34,630 nt of DNA from Bacteroidales bacterium UBA5219 (GCA_002412425.1 DHVB01000024.1:1-34630), one strand, 5' to 3'. Positions 16,962-26,488 are shown, numbered from the stretch's first letter. Notes: generated by a model from the sequence alone, not told the origin. A program made the numbers and translations.

Positions 16962-18392
16962 GTGGTAAAGAATAGTAATAATATTTCGGAATTGTTAACA
17001 CATAAAATATTTAAATTAATTCGCGATTTTGACGAAACTGACAATACTGAAGTCTATGTTATTGGCGGTTATGTGCGTGATAAACTTTTAAAAAGAGCTG
17101 ATAAAAAAGATATAGACATAGTAGTTAAAGGTAATGGAATTGAATTTGCTCAAAAACTTGCTAATAAGCTCAAAATAAAAAAGCTAAGCATTTACAAGAC
17201 CTATGGCACAGCAATGTTCCAGTTTGAAGACACAGAATTAGAATTTGTTGGTGCAAGAAAAGAATCTTATTCTCCCGAAAGTCGTAATCCAAAAGTTGAA
17301 CAAGGGAGCATTGAAGACGACCAAAAAAGACGAGATTTTACTATAAATGCTTTAGCAATAAGCTTAAACAAAGAAACTTACGGCGAAATTACCGATCCTT
17401 TTAATGGAATTGAAGATTTGCATTATAGAACAATAAGAACGCCTTTAGACCCTGATATTACATTTTCTGACGATCCGCTAAGAATGATGAGAGCAATTAG
17501 ATTTGCATCTCAGCTTGATTTTATAGTTGATGACGAGTGTTTTGAAGCAATTAAAAGAAATAAACATAGAATTGAAATTATTAGTGCAGAAAGAATTCAT
17601 ACCGAGCTAAATAAAATTTTGCTTAGCAAACAGCCGTCTATTGGTTTAAAACTACTATTCGATTCTGAACTTTTAGAAATTATTTTTCCTGAATTATACA
17701 ATTTAGCTGGTGTTAGCACTCAAGCAGGTGTAAAACACAAAGACAACTTTTTGCACACAATTCAAGTTGTTGACAATGTTGCAGAAAATAGCGACAATTT
17801 ATGGTTAAGATGGGCTGCATTACTTCACGACATCGCAAAACCTAAAACAAAAAAATATGTCGAAGGTATAGGCTGGACATTTCACGCACACAATTTTATT
17901 GGACAAAAAATGGTGCCTGAAATTTTTGCAAGACTAAAACTCCCTTTAAATGAAAAAATGAAATATGTGCAAAAATTAGTCGATTTGCACATGCGACCAA
18001 TAGCTTTAGTTGAAGATGAAGTTACCGATTCTGCAATAAGAAGGTTAATTGTTGATGCTGGCGAAGATTTAGATGATTTATTGACTTTGTGTGAAGCTGA
18101 TATTACTTCAAAAAACGAAAAAAAAGTAAAGCAATACTTAACAAATTTTAAAGCACTAAGACAAAAAATTGTAGAAGTAGAAGAAAGAGATTCGCTCAGA
18201 AACTTCCAACCGCCAATTAGCGGAGATGAAATTATAAGCTACTTTAATATTGAACCAAGCAGAACTGTTGGAATAATTAAAAATGCTATAAAAGATGCTA
18301 TTCTTGACGGCGAAATTCCTAATGATAAAGAAAAAGCTTGGGAATATATGATTAGTAAAGCTAAAAGTCTTGGAATTGAAAAACAAAAATAA
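16962..18392 (+). CDS. tRNA nucleotidyltransferase (CCA-adding type) with HD domain
   Basis: A class II polymerase-beta-like nucleotidyltransferase that builds or repairs the 3' CCA of tRNA. The N-terminal catalytic domain shows YVIGGYVRDKLL and the metal-binding DIDIV, then RRDFTINALAI, and the neck region around SDDPLRMMRAIRFA. A C-terminal HD phosphohydrolase domain carries HDIAKP near residue 285. The 476-residue length fits Bacteroidota CCA enzymes with an HD domain. I keep the GTG start at 16962 because the following SELLTHKIFKLI segment looks like the usual N-terminal helix and no ATG precedes it. Confidence 0.92.
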   Translation: MVKNSNNISELLTHKIFKLIRDFDETDNTEVYVIGGYVRDKLLKRADKKDIDIVVKGNGIEFAQKLANKLKIKKLSIYKTYGTAMFQFEDTELEFVGARKESYSPESRNPKVEQGSIEDDQKRRDFTINALAISLNKETYGEITDPFNGIEDLHYRTIRTPLDPDITFSDDPLRMMRAIRFASQLDFIVDDECFEAIKRNKHRIEIISAERIHTELNKILLSKQPSIGLKLLFDSELLEIIFPELYNLAGVSTQAGVKHKDNFLHTIQVVDNVAENSDNLWLRWAALLHDIAKPKTKKYVEGIGWTFHAHNFIGQKMVPEIFARLKLPLNEKMKYVQKLVDLHMRPIALVEDEVTDSAIRRLIVDAGEDLDDLLTLCEADITSKNEKKVKQYLTNFKALRQKIVEVEERDSLRNFQPPISGDEIISYFNIEPSRTVGIIKNAIKDAILDGEIPNDKEKAWEYMISKAKSLGIEKQK

Positions 18393-18500
18393 AATCCTCA
18401 AAAACTTTCATATCGTTTGATTTAAAAAGGCTTAGGTAAAACAACAAAATAATTATAAAAAATTTTTACTCTTTTTATTTTTATGATTGAAATAAAATTA

Positions 18501-18508
18501 TATTTTTG
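18501..18508 (+). promoter_or_regulatory. Candidate -7 promoter element for the acyl-CoA ligase
   Basis: TATTTTTG is an exact TAnnTTTG match 31 bases ahead of the start codon at 18539. The -33 box is not clear. Confidence 0.4.
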
Positions 18509-18538
18509 TGGAAATAGAAATACATAAAAAATATAAAT

Positions 18539-20596
18539 ATGATAAACGATAAATTATTAAATCCGAAAAGTGTTGTTGTTGTTGGTGGTTCCAACGATGT
18601 TTACAAACCAGGTGGAAAAGTTTTAAAAAACTTAATCGACAACGATTTTAAAGGCAACTTATATGTTGTAAATCCTAAACTTGATGAAGTTCAAGGGATA
18701 AAAGCATTTAGAGATGTTAACGACTTGCCACAAGTTGACTGTGCTATAATAGCTATAGCAGCAAAATTTTGCTACGACACAGTTGAAACTTTAGTAAAAC
18801 AAAAAGGTACTGGCGGATTTATTATTTTGTCTGCTGGTTTTAGTGAAGAAAACGAAGAAGGTGCAAAACTTGAAAAGAAAATTGTTGATTTATTAAACGA
18901 GCATAAAGCAAGTTTAATAGGACCAAATTGTGTTGGTCTTTTAAATCAAACTTATAGCGGTATTTTCACCACTCCTATTCCAAAACTTGATTCTCAAGGC
19001 ATAGATTTTATTTCAGGCTCTGGAGCAACAGCGGTTTTCATAATTGAGTCAGCTGTTTCTAAAGGTTTAAAATTCTCAAGTGTCTATTCTGTTGGTAATT
19101 CAGCACAATTAGGCGTTGAAGAAATTTTAAAATATTTAGACGAAACTTACGTACATGGAAAATCAGCACCAGTAAAATTATTATACGTAGAAAGTGTTAA
19201 CAAGCCTAAAATGCTTTACAAACACGCTTCTTCTTTAATTAGAAAAGGTGCTAAAATTGCAACAGTTAAATCAGGAACATCAGAAGCTGGTAGTCGTGCA
19301 GCATCGTCTCACACAGGTGCTTTAGCAAGTCCTGATGTAGCAATTGAAGCTTTGTTTAGAAAAGCTGGTATTGTGCGTTGCAACGGAAGAGAAGAATTAG
19401 CAAGTGTTGCTTCAGTTTTCATACATCCAACTCCAAAAGGAAAAAATGTTGCAATTATTACCCACGCTGGCGGTCCAGCAGTTATGCTTACAGATACACT
19501 TAGCAATGGTGGTTTAAATGTTCCTGCAATTGAAGGACCAAAAGCTCAAGAATTACTCGACAAACTTTTTGGAGGTTCTTCTGTAGCAAACCCAATAGAC
19601 TTTTTAGCAACAGGAACAGCTGAGCAATTAGGTTTTATTATTGATGCTTGCAACAACGATTTCGACAATATAGATTCAATGGCAGTAATTTTCGGTAGCC
19701 CAGGACTTTTCCCTGTTTACGATGTGTATGATGTATTGCACGAAAAAATGAAAACCAGCAAAAAACCTATTTATCCAATACTTCCATCTATAATTAACGT
19801 TAAAGATGAAATAGAAAAATTTATTGAAAAAGGTAGAATAAATTTCCCTGATGAAATAGCTTTCGGAAATGCTTTAAGCAAAATTTTAAATACTCCAAAA
19901 CCACAAGCTGAAAATATTGAGCTACCAAAAATTGATAAAGAAAGAATTAGAAAAGTTATTGACTCTGCTGGAAATGGATATTTAAGTCCTGATAAGATCT
20001 ACGAACTTCTTGATGCTGCTGGAATAGACAGAGTAATAGAAAAAGTTGTTACTACAAAAGAAGATGCTCTTGCTTTTGCAGAAAAACATGGCTTCCCAGT
20101 TGTTATGAAAGTAGTTGGACCAGTTCACAAATCAGATGTTGGCGGAGTTGTATTAAATGTGAAAGATAACGAAACCATTGTTCGTGAATTTGATAGATTA
20201 ATGAAAATAAAAGACACATACGCTGTTTTAATGGGTGAAATGATTTCAGGAACAGAAGTGTTTATTGGAGCAAAACGCGAAGACAAATTCGGACACATGG
20301 TATTAGCAGGATTAGGCGGAATTTTTATCGAAGTTCTACATGATGTTAATGCAAGCCTTTCTCCAGTTTCAAAAAATGAAGCTGAATATATGATTAAAAA
20401 CCTTAAATCTTACAAAATAATTGAAGGTGTAAGAGGACAAGAAGGCATTAATCAAGAAATTTTTGCTGAACAAATTCAAAGAATTTCTGCACTTGTAGAA
20501 GCTGCTCCTGAAATTTTTGAAATGGACTTAAATCCACTGCTTGGAAATATGAAATATGTAAAAGCTGTTGATGCAAGAATTAGAATTGAGAAATAA
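18539..20596 (+). CDS. ADP-forming acetate/acyl-CoA ligase, fused alpha and beta subunits
   Basis: Converts acyl-CoA, ADP and phosphate into acid, CoA and ATP, a substrate-level phosphorylation used by fermenters of sugars and amino acids. Domain order is CoA-binding (residues 1-130, VVVVGGSNDVYKPGGKVLKNL), succinyl-CoA-synthetase-like (about 150-450) and ATP-grasp (about 470-685). The phosphorylated histidine is His258 in SSHTGALAS. The 685-residue single chain joins what are separate alpha and beta subunits in many archaea. There is no GNAT acetyltransferase domain, so it is not a Pat-type regulator. The preferred acyl group (acetyl, propionyl, branched or aryl) cannot be told from the sequence. 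Confidence 0.92.
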   Translation: MINDKLLNPKSVVVVGGSNDVYKPGGKVLKNLIDNDFKGNLYVVNPKLDEVQGIKAFRDVNDLPQVDCAIIAIAAKFCYDTVETLVKQKGTGGFIILSAGFSEENEEGAKLEKKIVDLLNEHKASLIGPNCVGLLNQTYSGIFTTPIPKLDSQGIDFISGSGATAVFIIESAVSKGLKFSSVYSVGNSAQLGVEEILKYLDETYVHGKSAPVKLLYVESVNKPKMLYKHASSLIRKGAKIATVKSGTSEAGSRAASSHTGALASPDVAIEALFRKAGIVRCNGREELASVASVFIHPTPKGKNVAIITHAGGPAVMLTDTLSNGGLNVPAIEGPKAQELLDKLFGGSSVANPIDFLATGTAEQLGFIIDACNNDFDNIDSMAVIFGSPGLFPVYDVYDVLHEKMKTSKKPIYPILPSIINVKDEIEKFIEKGRINFPDEIAFGNALSKILNTPKPQAENIELPKIDKERIRKVIDSAGNGYLSPDKIYELLDAAGIDRVIEKVVTTKEDALAFAEKHGFPVVMKVVGPVHKSDVGGVVLNVKDNETIVREFDRLMKIKDTYAVLMGEMISGTEVFIGAKREDKFGHMVLAGLGGIFIEVLHDVNASLSPVSKNEAEYMIKNLKSYKIIEGVRGQEGINQEIFAEQIQRISALVEAAPEIFEMDLNPLLGNMKYVKAVDARIRIEK

Positions 20597-20602
20597 ATAA
20601 AC

Positions 20603-20639
20603 AATTTATGAGCATATCTTAATGATATGCTCATAAATT
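20603..20639. terminator. Perfect 16-bp palindrome after the acyl-CoA ligase
   Basis: 20603-20618 pairs perfectly with 20624-20639 around a 5-base loop TTAAT. It starts 7 bases after the ligase stop. No T-run follows on the plus strand, only a mixed pyrimidine stretch, so termination is plausible but not textbook. It may instead protect the mRNA 3' end or bind a dimeric protein. Confidence 0.55.
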
Positions 20640-20695
20640 CTTCCAACAATATTAACATTTTTATTTACACATGAGAAAATTACAAAACTAAAACT

Positions 20696-21394
20696 ATGAA
20701 AAAACAAGACTTAATTTTTATTTTAGCTATAATAATCTTCTTCTTACCTTTTTTTGTGTTTGATGAAGTTTATAATTTTTACAACGACTTTAATAATAAG
20801 TATAGCTTAATAATGGCTTTTATAAAATTTGCCATTTTAGCAACTCTTGGTGAATCGATAGGACTTAGAATTAAAACTGGTGTTTATAATCAAAAAGGTT
20901 TTGGATTATTACCACGAGCAATTGCTTGGGGCTTTTTTGGTATGTGGATAGCCATTGCAATGGGAGTTTTCCGCCATGGGATTCCTGCATTTTTAGATAA
21001 ATTTTCCATTTTCAACGGAATTGCCTTTGCAATGTATGGTGATTTTACAGCATTAAAACTTGTTGGAGCTTTCTTTATCAGCCTTATGATGAACACCACT
21101 TTTGCTCCTGTTTTTATGACTTTACACAAAATAACCGACACTCATATTATGAATAACGGTGGAAAAGTTTCTGCATTTTTAAAACCAATTCCTATCAAAA
21201 AAATTATTACAAACCTAAATTGGGAAGTTCAATGGGGATTTGTGTTCAAAAAAACTATTCCTTTATTTTGGATTCCAGCACATACAATTACATTTATTTT
21301 ACCACAGAATTACCAAGTTTTAACTGCTGCTCTACTAGGAGTTGTACTAGGAGTATTGCTTTCTATTGCAGCAATTCAAGGAAATAAAAAATAA
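20696..21394 (+). CDS. Mpv17/PMP22-like integral membrane protein
   Basis: A 232-residue protein with about five hydrophobic segments. The C-terminal part, WEVQWGFVFKKTIPLFWIPAHTITFILP followed by a final helix with GVVLGVLLSIAA, resembles the W-x-x-W-P-x-x-Q/N-F-x-x-P signature of the eukaryotic Mpv17/PMP22 family. Similar proteins are annotated so in Bacteroidota. Function in bacteria is unknown; eukaryotic members are linked to peroxisomal or mitochondrial membrane permeability. It starts a close-packed series with the YggS gene (5-base gap), PorP/SprF and the T9SS substrate. No promoter element stands out, and the palindrome at 20603-20639 lies upstream. Confidence 0.6.
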   Translation: MKKQDLIFILAIIIFFLPFFVFDEVYNFYNDFNNKYSLIMAFIKFAILATLGESIGLRIKTGVYNQKGFGLLPRAIAWGFFGMWIAIAMGVFRHGIPAFLDKFSIFNGIAFAMYGDFTALKLVGAFFISLMMNTTFAPVFMTLHKITDTHIMNNGGKVSAFLKPIPIKKIITNLNWEVQWGFVFKKTIPLFWIPAHTITFILPQNYQVLTAALLGVVLGVLLSIAAIQGNKK

Positions 21395-21399
21395 TTTTT

Positions 21400-22071
21400 A
21401 TGTCAGAAATTAAAAAAAATATTGATAATATATTAAAACAAATTCCAAACAATACTAAACTTGTTGCTGTTTCAAAAACTCACAGCATAGAAACAATAAA
21501 AGAAACTTTTGATGCCGGACAAAGAGATTTTGGAGAAAATAAAGTTCAAGAATTAGTTGACAAACACAATCAACTTCAAAATCCTGAAATAAAATGGCAT
21601 CTTATTGGACATTTACAAAGAAATAAAGTTAAATATATTGCAGATTTTGTTGAACTAATTCATAGTGTTGATAGCCTAAAACTTTTAACCGAAATAAACA
21701 GACAAGCCAAGAAGCACGACAGAGTAATAAACTGTCTTTTACAATTTCACATAGCCGACGAAGACACAAAATTTGGCTTAAATTATGATGAAGCTATTGA
21801 TATTTTAGAATCTGATGAATTTAAAAGTTTTGAAAACATAAAAATCTGCGGAGTAATGGGAATGGCAACCTTTACAGACGATACTGAACAAGTAAGAAAA
21901 GAATTTAAAAAATTAAAAGAAATTTTTTCTGAAATTAAAGATAAATATTTCAAAAATATTGATTATTTTTGTGAAATAAGCATGGGGATGAGTGGCGATT
22001 GGAAAATAGCAATTGAAGAAGGTGCGACAATTTTAAGAATAGGAAGTATAATTTTTGGAGATAGAACTTAA
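21400..22071 (+). CDS. YggS-type pyridoxal-phosphate homeostasis protein
   Basis: A 223-residue single-domain PLP-binding barrel. The cofactor lysine is in LVAVSKTHS near residue 25, followed by FGENKVQEL, the WHLIGHLQRNKVKY motif and the phosphate-binding C-terminal strand ILRIGSIIFGDR. The family has no proven catalytic activity and helps keep PLP and amino-acid pools balanced. The start is 5 bases after the membrane protein gene. It is a housekeeping gene and its place before PorP/SprF gives no obvious functional link. Confidence 0.95.
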   Translation: MSEIKKNIDNILKQIPNNTKLVAVSKTHSIETIKETFDAGQRDFGENKVQELVDKHNQLQNPEIKWHLIGHLQRNKVKYIADFVELIHSVDSLKLLTEINRQAKKHDRVINCLLQFHIADEDTKFGLNYDEAIDILESDEFKSFENIKICGVMGMATFTDDTEQVRKEFKKLKEIFSEIKDKYFKNIDYFCEISMGMSGDWKIAIEEGATILRIGSIIFGDRT

Positions 22072-22085
22072 AAAATGAAAGACAG

Positions 22086-23102
22086 TTGTTAAAGATTAAA
22101 AACATATTATTAGTAATATTTGCGACAACACTGTTTTGTACAGAGTTGAAATCTCAAGACTTGCCCGTACATGAACAATATATGTTCGATTTTATGCTTG
22201 TAAACCCATCTTTTACAGGACTTACTCAATCTTCAATATTTAAAGCCATTCACAGGCAACAATGGATAGGCTTTGAAAATGCTCCTAAAACATCGTTATT
22301 TTTATTCAAACATAGACTTAAAGGTAGAGAAGGTGGAATTGGAGGATATGTATTTTCAGATTTGAATGGACCAAACCAAAGATTTGGAGCTCAATTCAAC
22401 TTTTCTTACCAAGTATTTTTGTATAATAAACGAAACCATAAATTTATAATGTCGTTTGGAATGGCTTTTAGAGGCTGGGCTCACGTACTAGACCAAACCA
22501 AATTTACTAGAAATATGTACGACCCAATAGTTACTTATTCCAAAGAAACAACTGTAAACCCAAATGCAAGTGCTGGAGTATTATTCTCATACAACCATAC
22601 GTTTTTGGGAGTAGCATTCGACAACTTACTCCCATGGACTGACAGAATGTATAACAGAAGTTTAGAACCAATAAATCATGTTCTCACAAATTTGCATGCA
22701 GGCTCTATTTTACAAATTCATAAAAAAGTACAATTAAGACCATCATGTTTATTCAAATCCAATTTTCACGGCCTCAACCAGTTAGATGTAAACCTTAAAG
22801 TTCATTACGGTGGAACATCATCAAGAAAATCTAAATTTGTTAGAAAAGACAACGATATGTGGTTTGGACTATCGTACAGAAATACTTTAGACAAAGGTAA
22901 TTCCTCACCCCTATCAATAGCTCCAAGTTTTGGAATGTCTATTGACCAGTTTTCTATTTTCTACCAATACGAAATAGGTTTAACCTCACTACAACTTTAT
23001 CATAATGGAACTCACCAAATTGGCTTAGGACTAAAAATATTCCATGATAAATACATTAAATGGGGTAAATTTCATAATGCAATATTTTATGATGAATTTT
23101 AA
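22086..23102 (+). CDS. PorP/SprF-family type IX secretion outer-membrane protein
   Basis: A signal peptide (KIKNILLVIFATTLFCTELKSQ) leads into the family hallmark DLPVHEQYMFDFMLVNPSFTGL, then a beta-barrel to residue 338. PorP/SprF proteins work with the type IX secretion system, often for a substrate encoded next door. The next gene, 3 bases on, encodes exactly such a substrate. The start is uncertain: the only in-frame candidate just before the signal peptide is TTG 22086, which overlaps a 5-codon open frame beginning ATG 22075. A small indel here could have separated an original ATG from the gene. Confidence 0.9.
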   Translation: MLKIKNILLVIFATTLFCTELKSQDLPVHEQYMFDFMLVNPSFTGLTQSSIFKAIHRQQWIGFENAPKTSLFLFKHRLKGREGGIGGYVFSDLNGPNQRFGAQFNFSYQVFLYNKRNHKFIMSFGMAFRGWAHVLDQTKFTRNMYDPIVTYSKETTVNPNASAGVLFSYNHTFLGVAFDNLLPWTDRMYNRSLEPINHVLTNLHAGSILQIHKKVQLRPSCLFKSNFHGLNQLDVNLKVHYGGTSSRKSKFVRKDNDMWFGLSYRNTLDKGNSSPLSIAPSFGMSIDQFSIFYQYEIGLTSLQLYHNGTHQIGLGLKIFHDKYIKWGKFHNAIFYDEF

Positions 23103-23105
23103 AAG

Positions 23106-26100
23106 ATGAAACTAAAAATCTACATATTAATATTATTAAGCCTTAGCTTTATCAGTCTTAAAGCTCAACCCGACAGTACTGACTGTTTCATTAGTTACAA
23201 TTCTATTTGGGCTAAAAGTTTAGGAAGCAATATGTTTGACGAAGTCTTGGGAGTAGCTAGCGATAATAGCGGAAATATTGTGGTTGTAGGCCAGTTTCAT
23301 GGAAGTTTAAATTTTCAATCTCAAACAGTTGTTTCAAATGGTGGAAGCGACTTTTTTGTTGCTAAATTAGATAGTTTTGGCAATTTAATATGGCTACAAT
23401 CAGGTGGAGGCACAGAAAATGATGTTGCAAAAGCTGTTAGCATTGATAGCCAAGGCAAAATTAATGTTATTGGAAACTTTAGAGGCACACTTAATATTGG
23501 AGGAAACCAAATCAATTCAAATGGAGAAAGCGATATATTTATTATTCAATACTCTCCTGATGGAAACTATTTATGGGGGAAATTTTTAAGTGGCTTTTAC
23601 GAAGATTCTGGTAACGATATATGTGTTGATGCTGATGACAATATTTTAGTTACAGGATATTATGACCAATTTTTAGGGATTGGAAATGGCACTTTAATTG
23701 CTAAAGGTGCTAAAGATTTTCTTTTGGCAAAATATGATGCTAATGGAAATTTTTTGTGGAGAGCAAATCATGGGTCAACTCAAAATGACATTGCCACTAG
23801 TATTGCTTGCGACAAAGACAATAACATATTTATTGCTGGAGAATTTTCAGGAACAATCAATTTTGGAAGTTTAAATTTAAGTGCAAATGGAAGTTTAAAC
23901 ACTTTTGTTGCAAAATATAATAAATCAGGAGTATTTCAATGGGCAAAAGCTTTTGGAAGTAATAGCAACACCGCAAGTCAAGCTAGTGTTGCCACAGACA
24001 TCTTTGGCAATGCTTATATTTCATACAAATCAGAGCTAAATAATAATATGGCGAAAATCCATAAATTTAATCCTGAAGGAATTGAAATCCTAAACAAAAG
24101 CTTTGGCGGACTTGGAAATATTATTCCTAATGATATTAAAGTAGATTATGGACAAAACATATATATAGCTGGAAAATTTAATGGACTTACAGATTTCGGC
24201 GATGGGAATATTAATTCAACAGCAAATTTTGACTGTTTCTTATCTAAACTTGATAATAACGGTGTTTTTAAGAAGAAAGAGTTAAAAGGCGTTTCTGACA
24301 CAAATTCATTTAACGCTATGTGTATAAATGAATTAAACCAGTTAATTGTGGCAGGAAGTTTTTCAAATACACTAAGTTTCAATTCTGATATTCTTAACTC
24401 AAATGGTAATGAAGATGGATTAATTGTAAAGTATGGATTAGGCTTTGGATTTTCTGAAATAATAATATCAAGCAACAACTGTGACCCCAATGATATGTGT
24501 ATTGATATTCAAACTATTAATGGTGTTCCTCCATTTACTTATTATTGTAACAACACATTAATTTCTCAAAATATTTGTGGTTTAAGTGTTGGTAATTACG
24601 AAATTATTGTGGTTGATAAGAATAATTGCTATATAAAAACAAAAATAGAATTACAAGCTCTTCAAGGACCACAAATTGCTATACCAACAAATATTACTTT
24701 ATGCCCTTATGAAAGCATAGTTTTAAATGCTGGAAATGGAGATTATGAATATTTATGGAGTACTAATGAGACTAGTCAAATAATTGAAATAAATGAAGGC
24801 GGTGTGTATTCTGTAACTGTTACTGATTTAGGTACTAATTGTAGCACAAGTGCTAGCACAAATGTTACAAAAATTCCTAATCCTGCCTTATTACCTGAAA
24901 CCGACTCTTTATGTTTTGGAGATGAGTTAACAATTACAACTTTTGATACTTACGCTTCTTATTTTTGGTCTGATGCCTCTATTAATCAATATTTTACATC
25001 GGGCAATAGTGGAATTCATTGGGTAAAAGTTTTTGATTCCAATACTCATTGCCATTATTATGACACAATAACTTTTGTATATTTCCCAACAATTGATCTC
25101 AATTTAGAAAAAAATATTGTTATTTGTGATGGAGATTCTGTTTTAGTTTCTGCACCTCCAGGTTTAGCTTCTTATCATTGGAGTAACAACACTTTTTCAG
25201 AAAGCATTTGGTTAAGTCAAGCTGGCACATATAGTCTCACTGTAACTGACCAGTATTCTTGTACTGCAAGTAGTGAAATAAATGTAGGTTTAGGTGAATC
25301 ACCAATAATAAACTTAGGAGAAGATTTTTCTATTTGCACAAACGAAGCTGTAGTTTTAAGTGCAAATGCTCAAGGCGATAATTTAACATATTTATGGAAT
25401 GATAATTCTACCGAAGAAACATTAACAATAACAAGTAGCGGAACATATTGGGTTAAGGTTAGTGCATTAACAGGTTGCGATGCTATAGACACAATAAAAG
25501 TTGATATTTTTCCACAACCAGTTTTAGACTTAGGCAATGATATTGAATTTTGTTATGGCGAAACATATTTAATAGAAGTTGACAGTACTTACGCAACTTA
25601 TCAATGGAGCAATAACTTAACCATAAGTACAATATCAGTAAATTCAACTCAAACTTTATTTTTAACAGTTACAGATTCAAATAATTGTACTGCAACGGGC
25701 AAAATTAATGTTATTGAACATGACTTAATAGAACCTTTTATTGGTTATGATACTACATTTTGCGAAGGCAACACATATATATTAAAAACAGATAGAGAAT
25801 ATTTTAAATATAAATGGCAAAATGGCTCTAATGCTTCTAGTTTTACTGTAACACAAGCAGGAAATTATGCTTTAACGGTTTATGATGAAATTGGCTGTTC
25901 TGGAAGCACAGAAATTAATGTTGAATTTCTTGAAGGTCCTGTTTGGGATTCTTACACTTCAGGAGGAGGAATGATAGAAGTATTTGCAAGTGGAGGTGTA
26001 CAACCTTATGTATATTCATACGACGGCGATACTTGGCAAACTTCAAATATTTTTACAAATTTACCATCTGGAGTATATACAATTTCAATAATGGACGACA

Positions 26101-26405
26101 ATTACTGTTTAATAAGCAAAGAAATTTTCCTAGATGAATCGCTAAGTATTCCAAACTTCTTCACTCCAAATGGAGACGGCTACAATGACACTTGGGTAAT
26201 TACTGGTTTATACCATTATCCAGATGCTGTTGTACAAATTTTTGATAGATTTGGCAAAAAATTATACTCTTCAACAGGTGCTGACTTTAGCTGGGACGGA
26301 ACTTATGCTGGCAAAGAATTACCAAGCGAAACTTACTGGTATGTAATTACATTGGATAGCAATAAAAAGCAAGTTTTGAAAGGTAGCATTACGATAAAGA
26401 GGTAA
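23106..26405 (+). CDS. Large T9SS substrate: SBBP propeller repeats, Ig-like/SprB-like repeats and type B sorting domain
   Basis: A signal peptide ending at SLKAQ starts this 1099-residue secreted protein. Residues ~30-440 hold about seven SBBP-type beta-propeller repeats with recurring GN...VVVGQF / FFVAKLDSFGNLIW patterns. A SprB-like repeat follows (~450-515). Then come about five ~80-residue Ig-like repeats, each with a C-x-G-(D/E)-x-x-x-L start and a W-S/N-(D/N)-N core (~525-930), and another SprB-like repeat (~935-1010). The last ~85 residues, from FFTPNGDGYNDTW to the end, are the gliding-motility-associated type B sorting domain recognised by the type IX system. It is probably an adhesin or surface filament protein exported with the adjacent PorP/SprF. 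What it binds is unknown. Confidence 0.92.
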   Translation: MKLKIYILILLSLSFISLKAQPDSTDCFISYNSIWAKSLGSNMFDEVLGVASDNSGNIVVVGQFHGSLNFQSQTVVSNGGSDFFVAKLDSFGNLIWLQSGGGTENDVAKAVSIDSQGKINVIGNFRGTLNIGGNQINSNGESDIFIIQYSPDGNYLWGKFLSGFYEDSGNDICVDADDNILVTGYYDQFLGIGNGTLIAKGAKDFLLAKYDANGNFLWRANHGSTQNDIATSIACDKDNNIFIAGEFSGTINFGSLNLSANGSLNTFVAKYNKSGVFQWAKAFGSNSNTASQASVATDIFGNAYISYKSELNNNMAKIHKFNPEGIEILNKSFGGLGNIIPNDIKVDYGQNIYIAGKFNGLTDFGDGNINSTANFDCFLSKLDNNGVFKKKELKGVSDTNSFNAMCINELNQLIVAGSFSNTLSFNSDILNSNGNEDGLIVKYGLGFGFSEIIISSNNCDPNDMCIDIQTINGVPPFTYYCNNTLISQNICGLSVGNYEIIVVDKNNCYIKTKIELQALQGPQIAIPTNITLCPYESIVLNAGNGDYEYLWSTNETSQIIEINEGGVYSVTVTDLGTNCSTSASTNVTKIPNPALLPETDSLCFGDELTITTFDTYASYFWSDASINQYFTSGNSGIHWVKVFDSNTHCHYYDTITFVYFPTIDLNLEKNIVICDGDSVLVSAPPGLASYHWSNNTFSESIWLSQAGTYSLTVTDQYSCTASSEINVGLGESPIINLGEDFSICTNEAVVLSANAQGDNLTYLWNDNSTEETLTITSSGTYWVKVSALTGCDAIDTIKVDIFPQPVLDLGNDIEFCYGETYLIEVDSTYATYQWSNNLTISTISVNSTQTLFLTVTDSNNCTATGKINVIEHDLIEPFIGYDTTFCEGNTYILKTDREYFKYKWQNGSNASSFTVTQAGNYALTVYDEIGCSGSTEINVEFLEGPVWDSYTSGGGMIEVFASGGVQPYVYSYDGDTWQTSNIFTNLPSGVYTISIMDDNYCLISKEIFLDESLSIPNFFTPNGDGYNDTWVITGLYHYPDAVVQIFDRFGKKLYSSTGADFSWDGTYAGKELPSETYWYVITLDSNKKQVLKGSITIKR

Positions 26406-26423
26406 GGAACAGTTAAAAGTTTA

Positions 26424-26431
26424 TAAATTTG
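26424..26431 (+). promoter_or_regulatory. Candidate -7 promoter element for the transposase-RhuM pair
   Basis: TAAATTTG is an exact TAnnTTTG match about 58 bases ahead of the transposase start, with no clear -33 box. A short imperfect palindrome, CCGATTTTCGG, lies between it and the gene. Confidence 0.3.
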
Positions 26432-26488
26432 GTAAATATATCAAAAATTACCTATACCGATTTTCGGCAAAAAAATAAAAAATAATTA

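Noticed and set aside
18539..20596. A Pat-like protein acetyltransferase
   Set aside because: No GNAT domain follows the ATP-grasp part, and the catalytic histidine and full ATP-grasp domain fit the acyl-CoA ligase.
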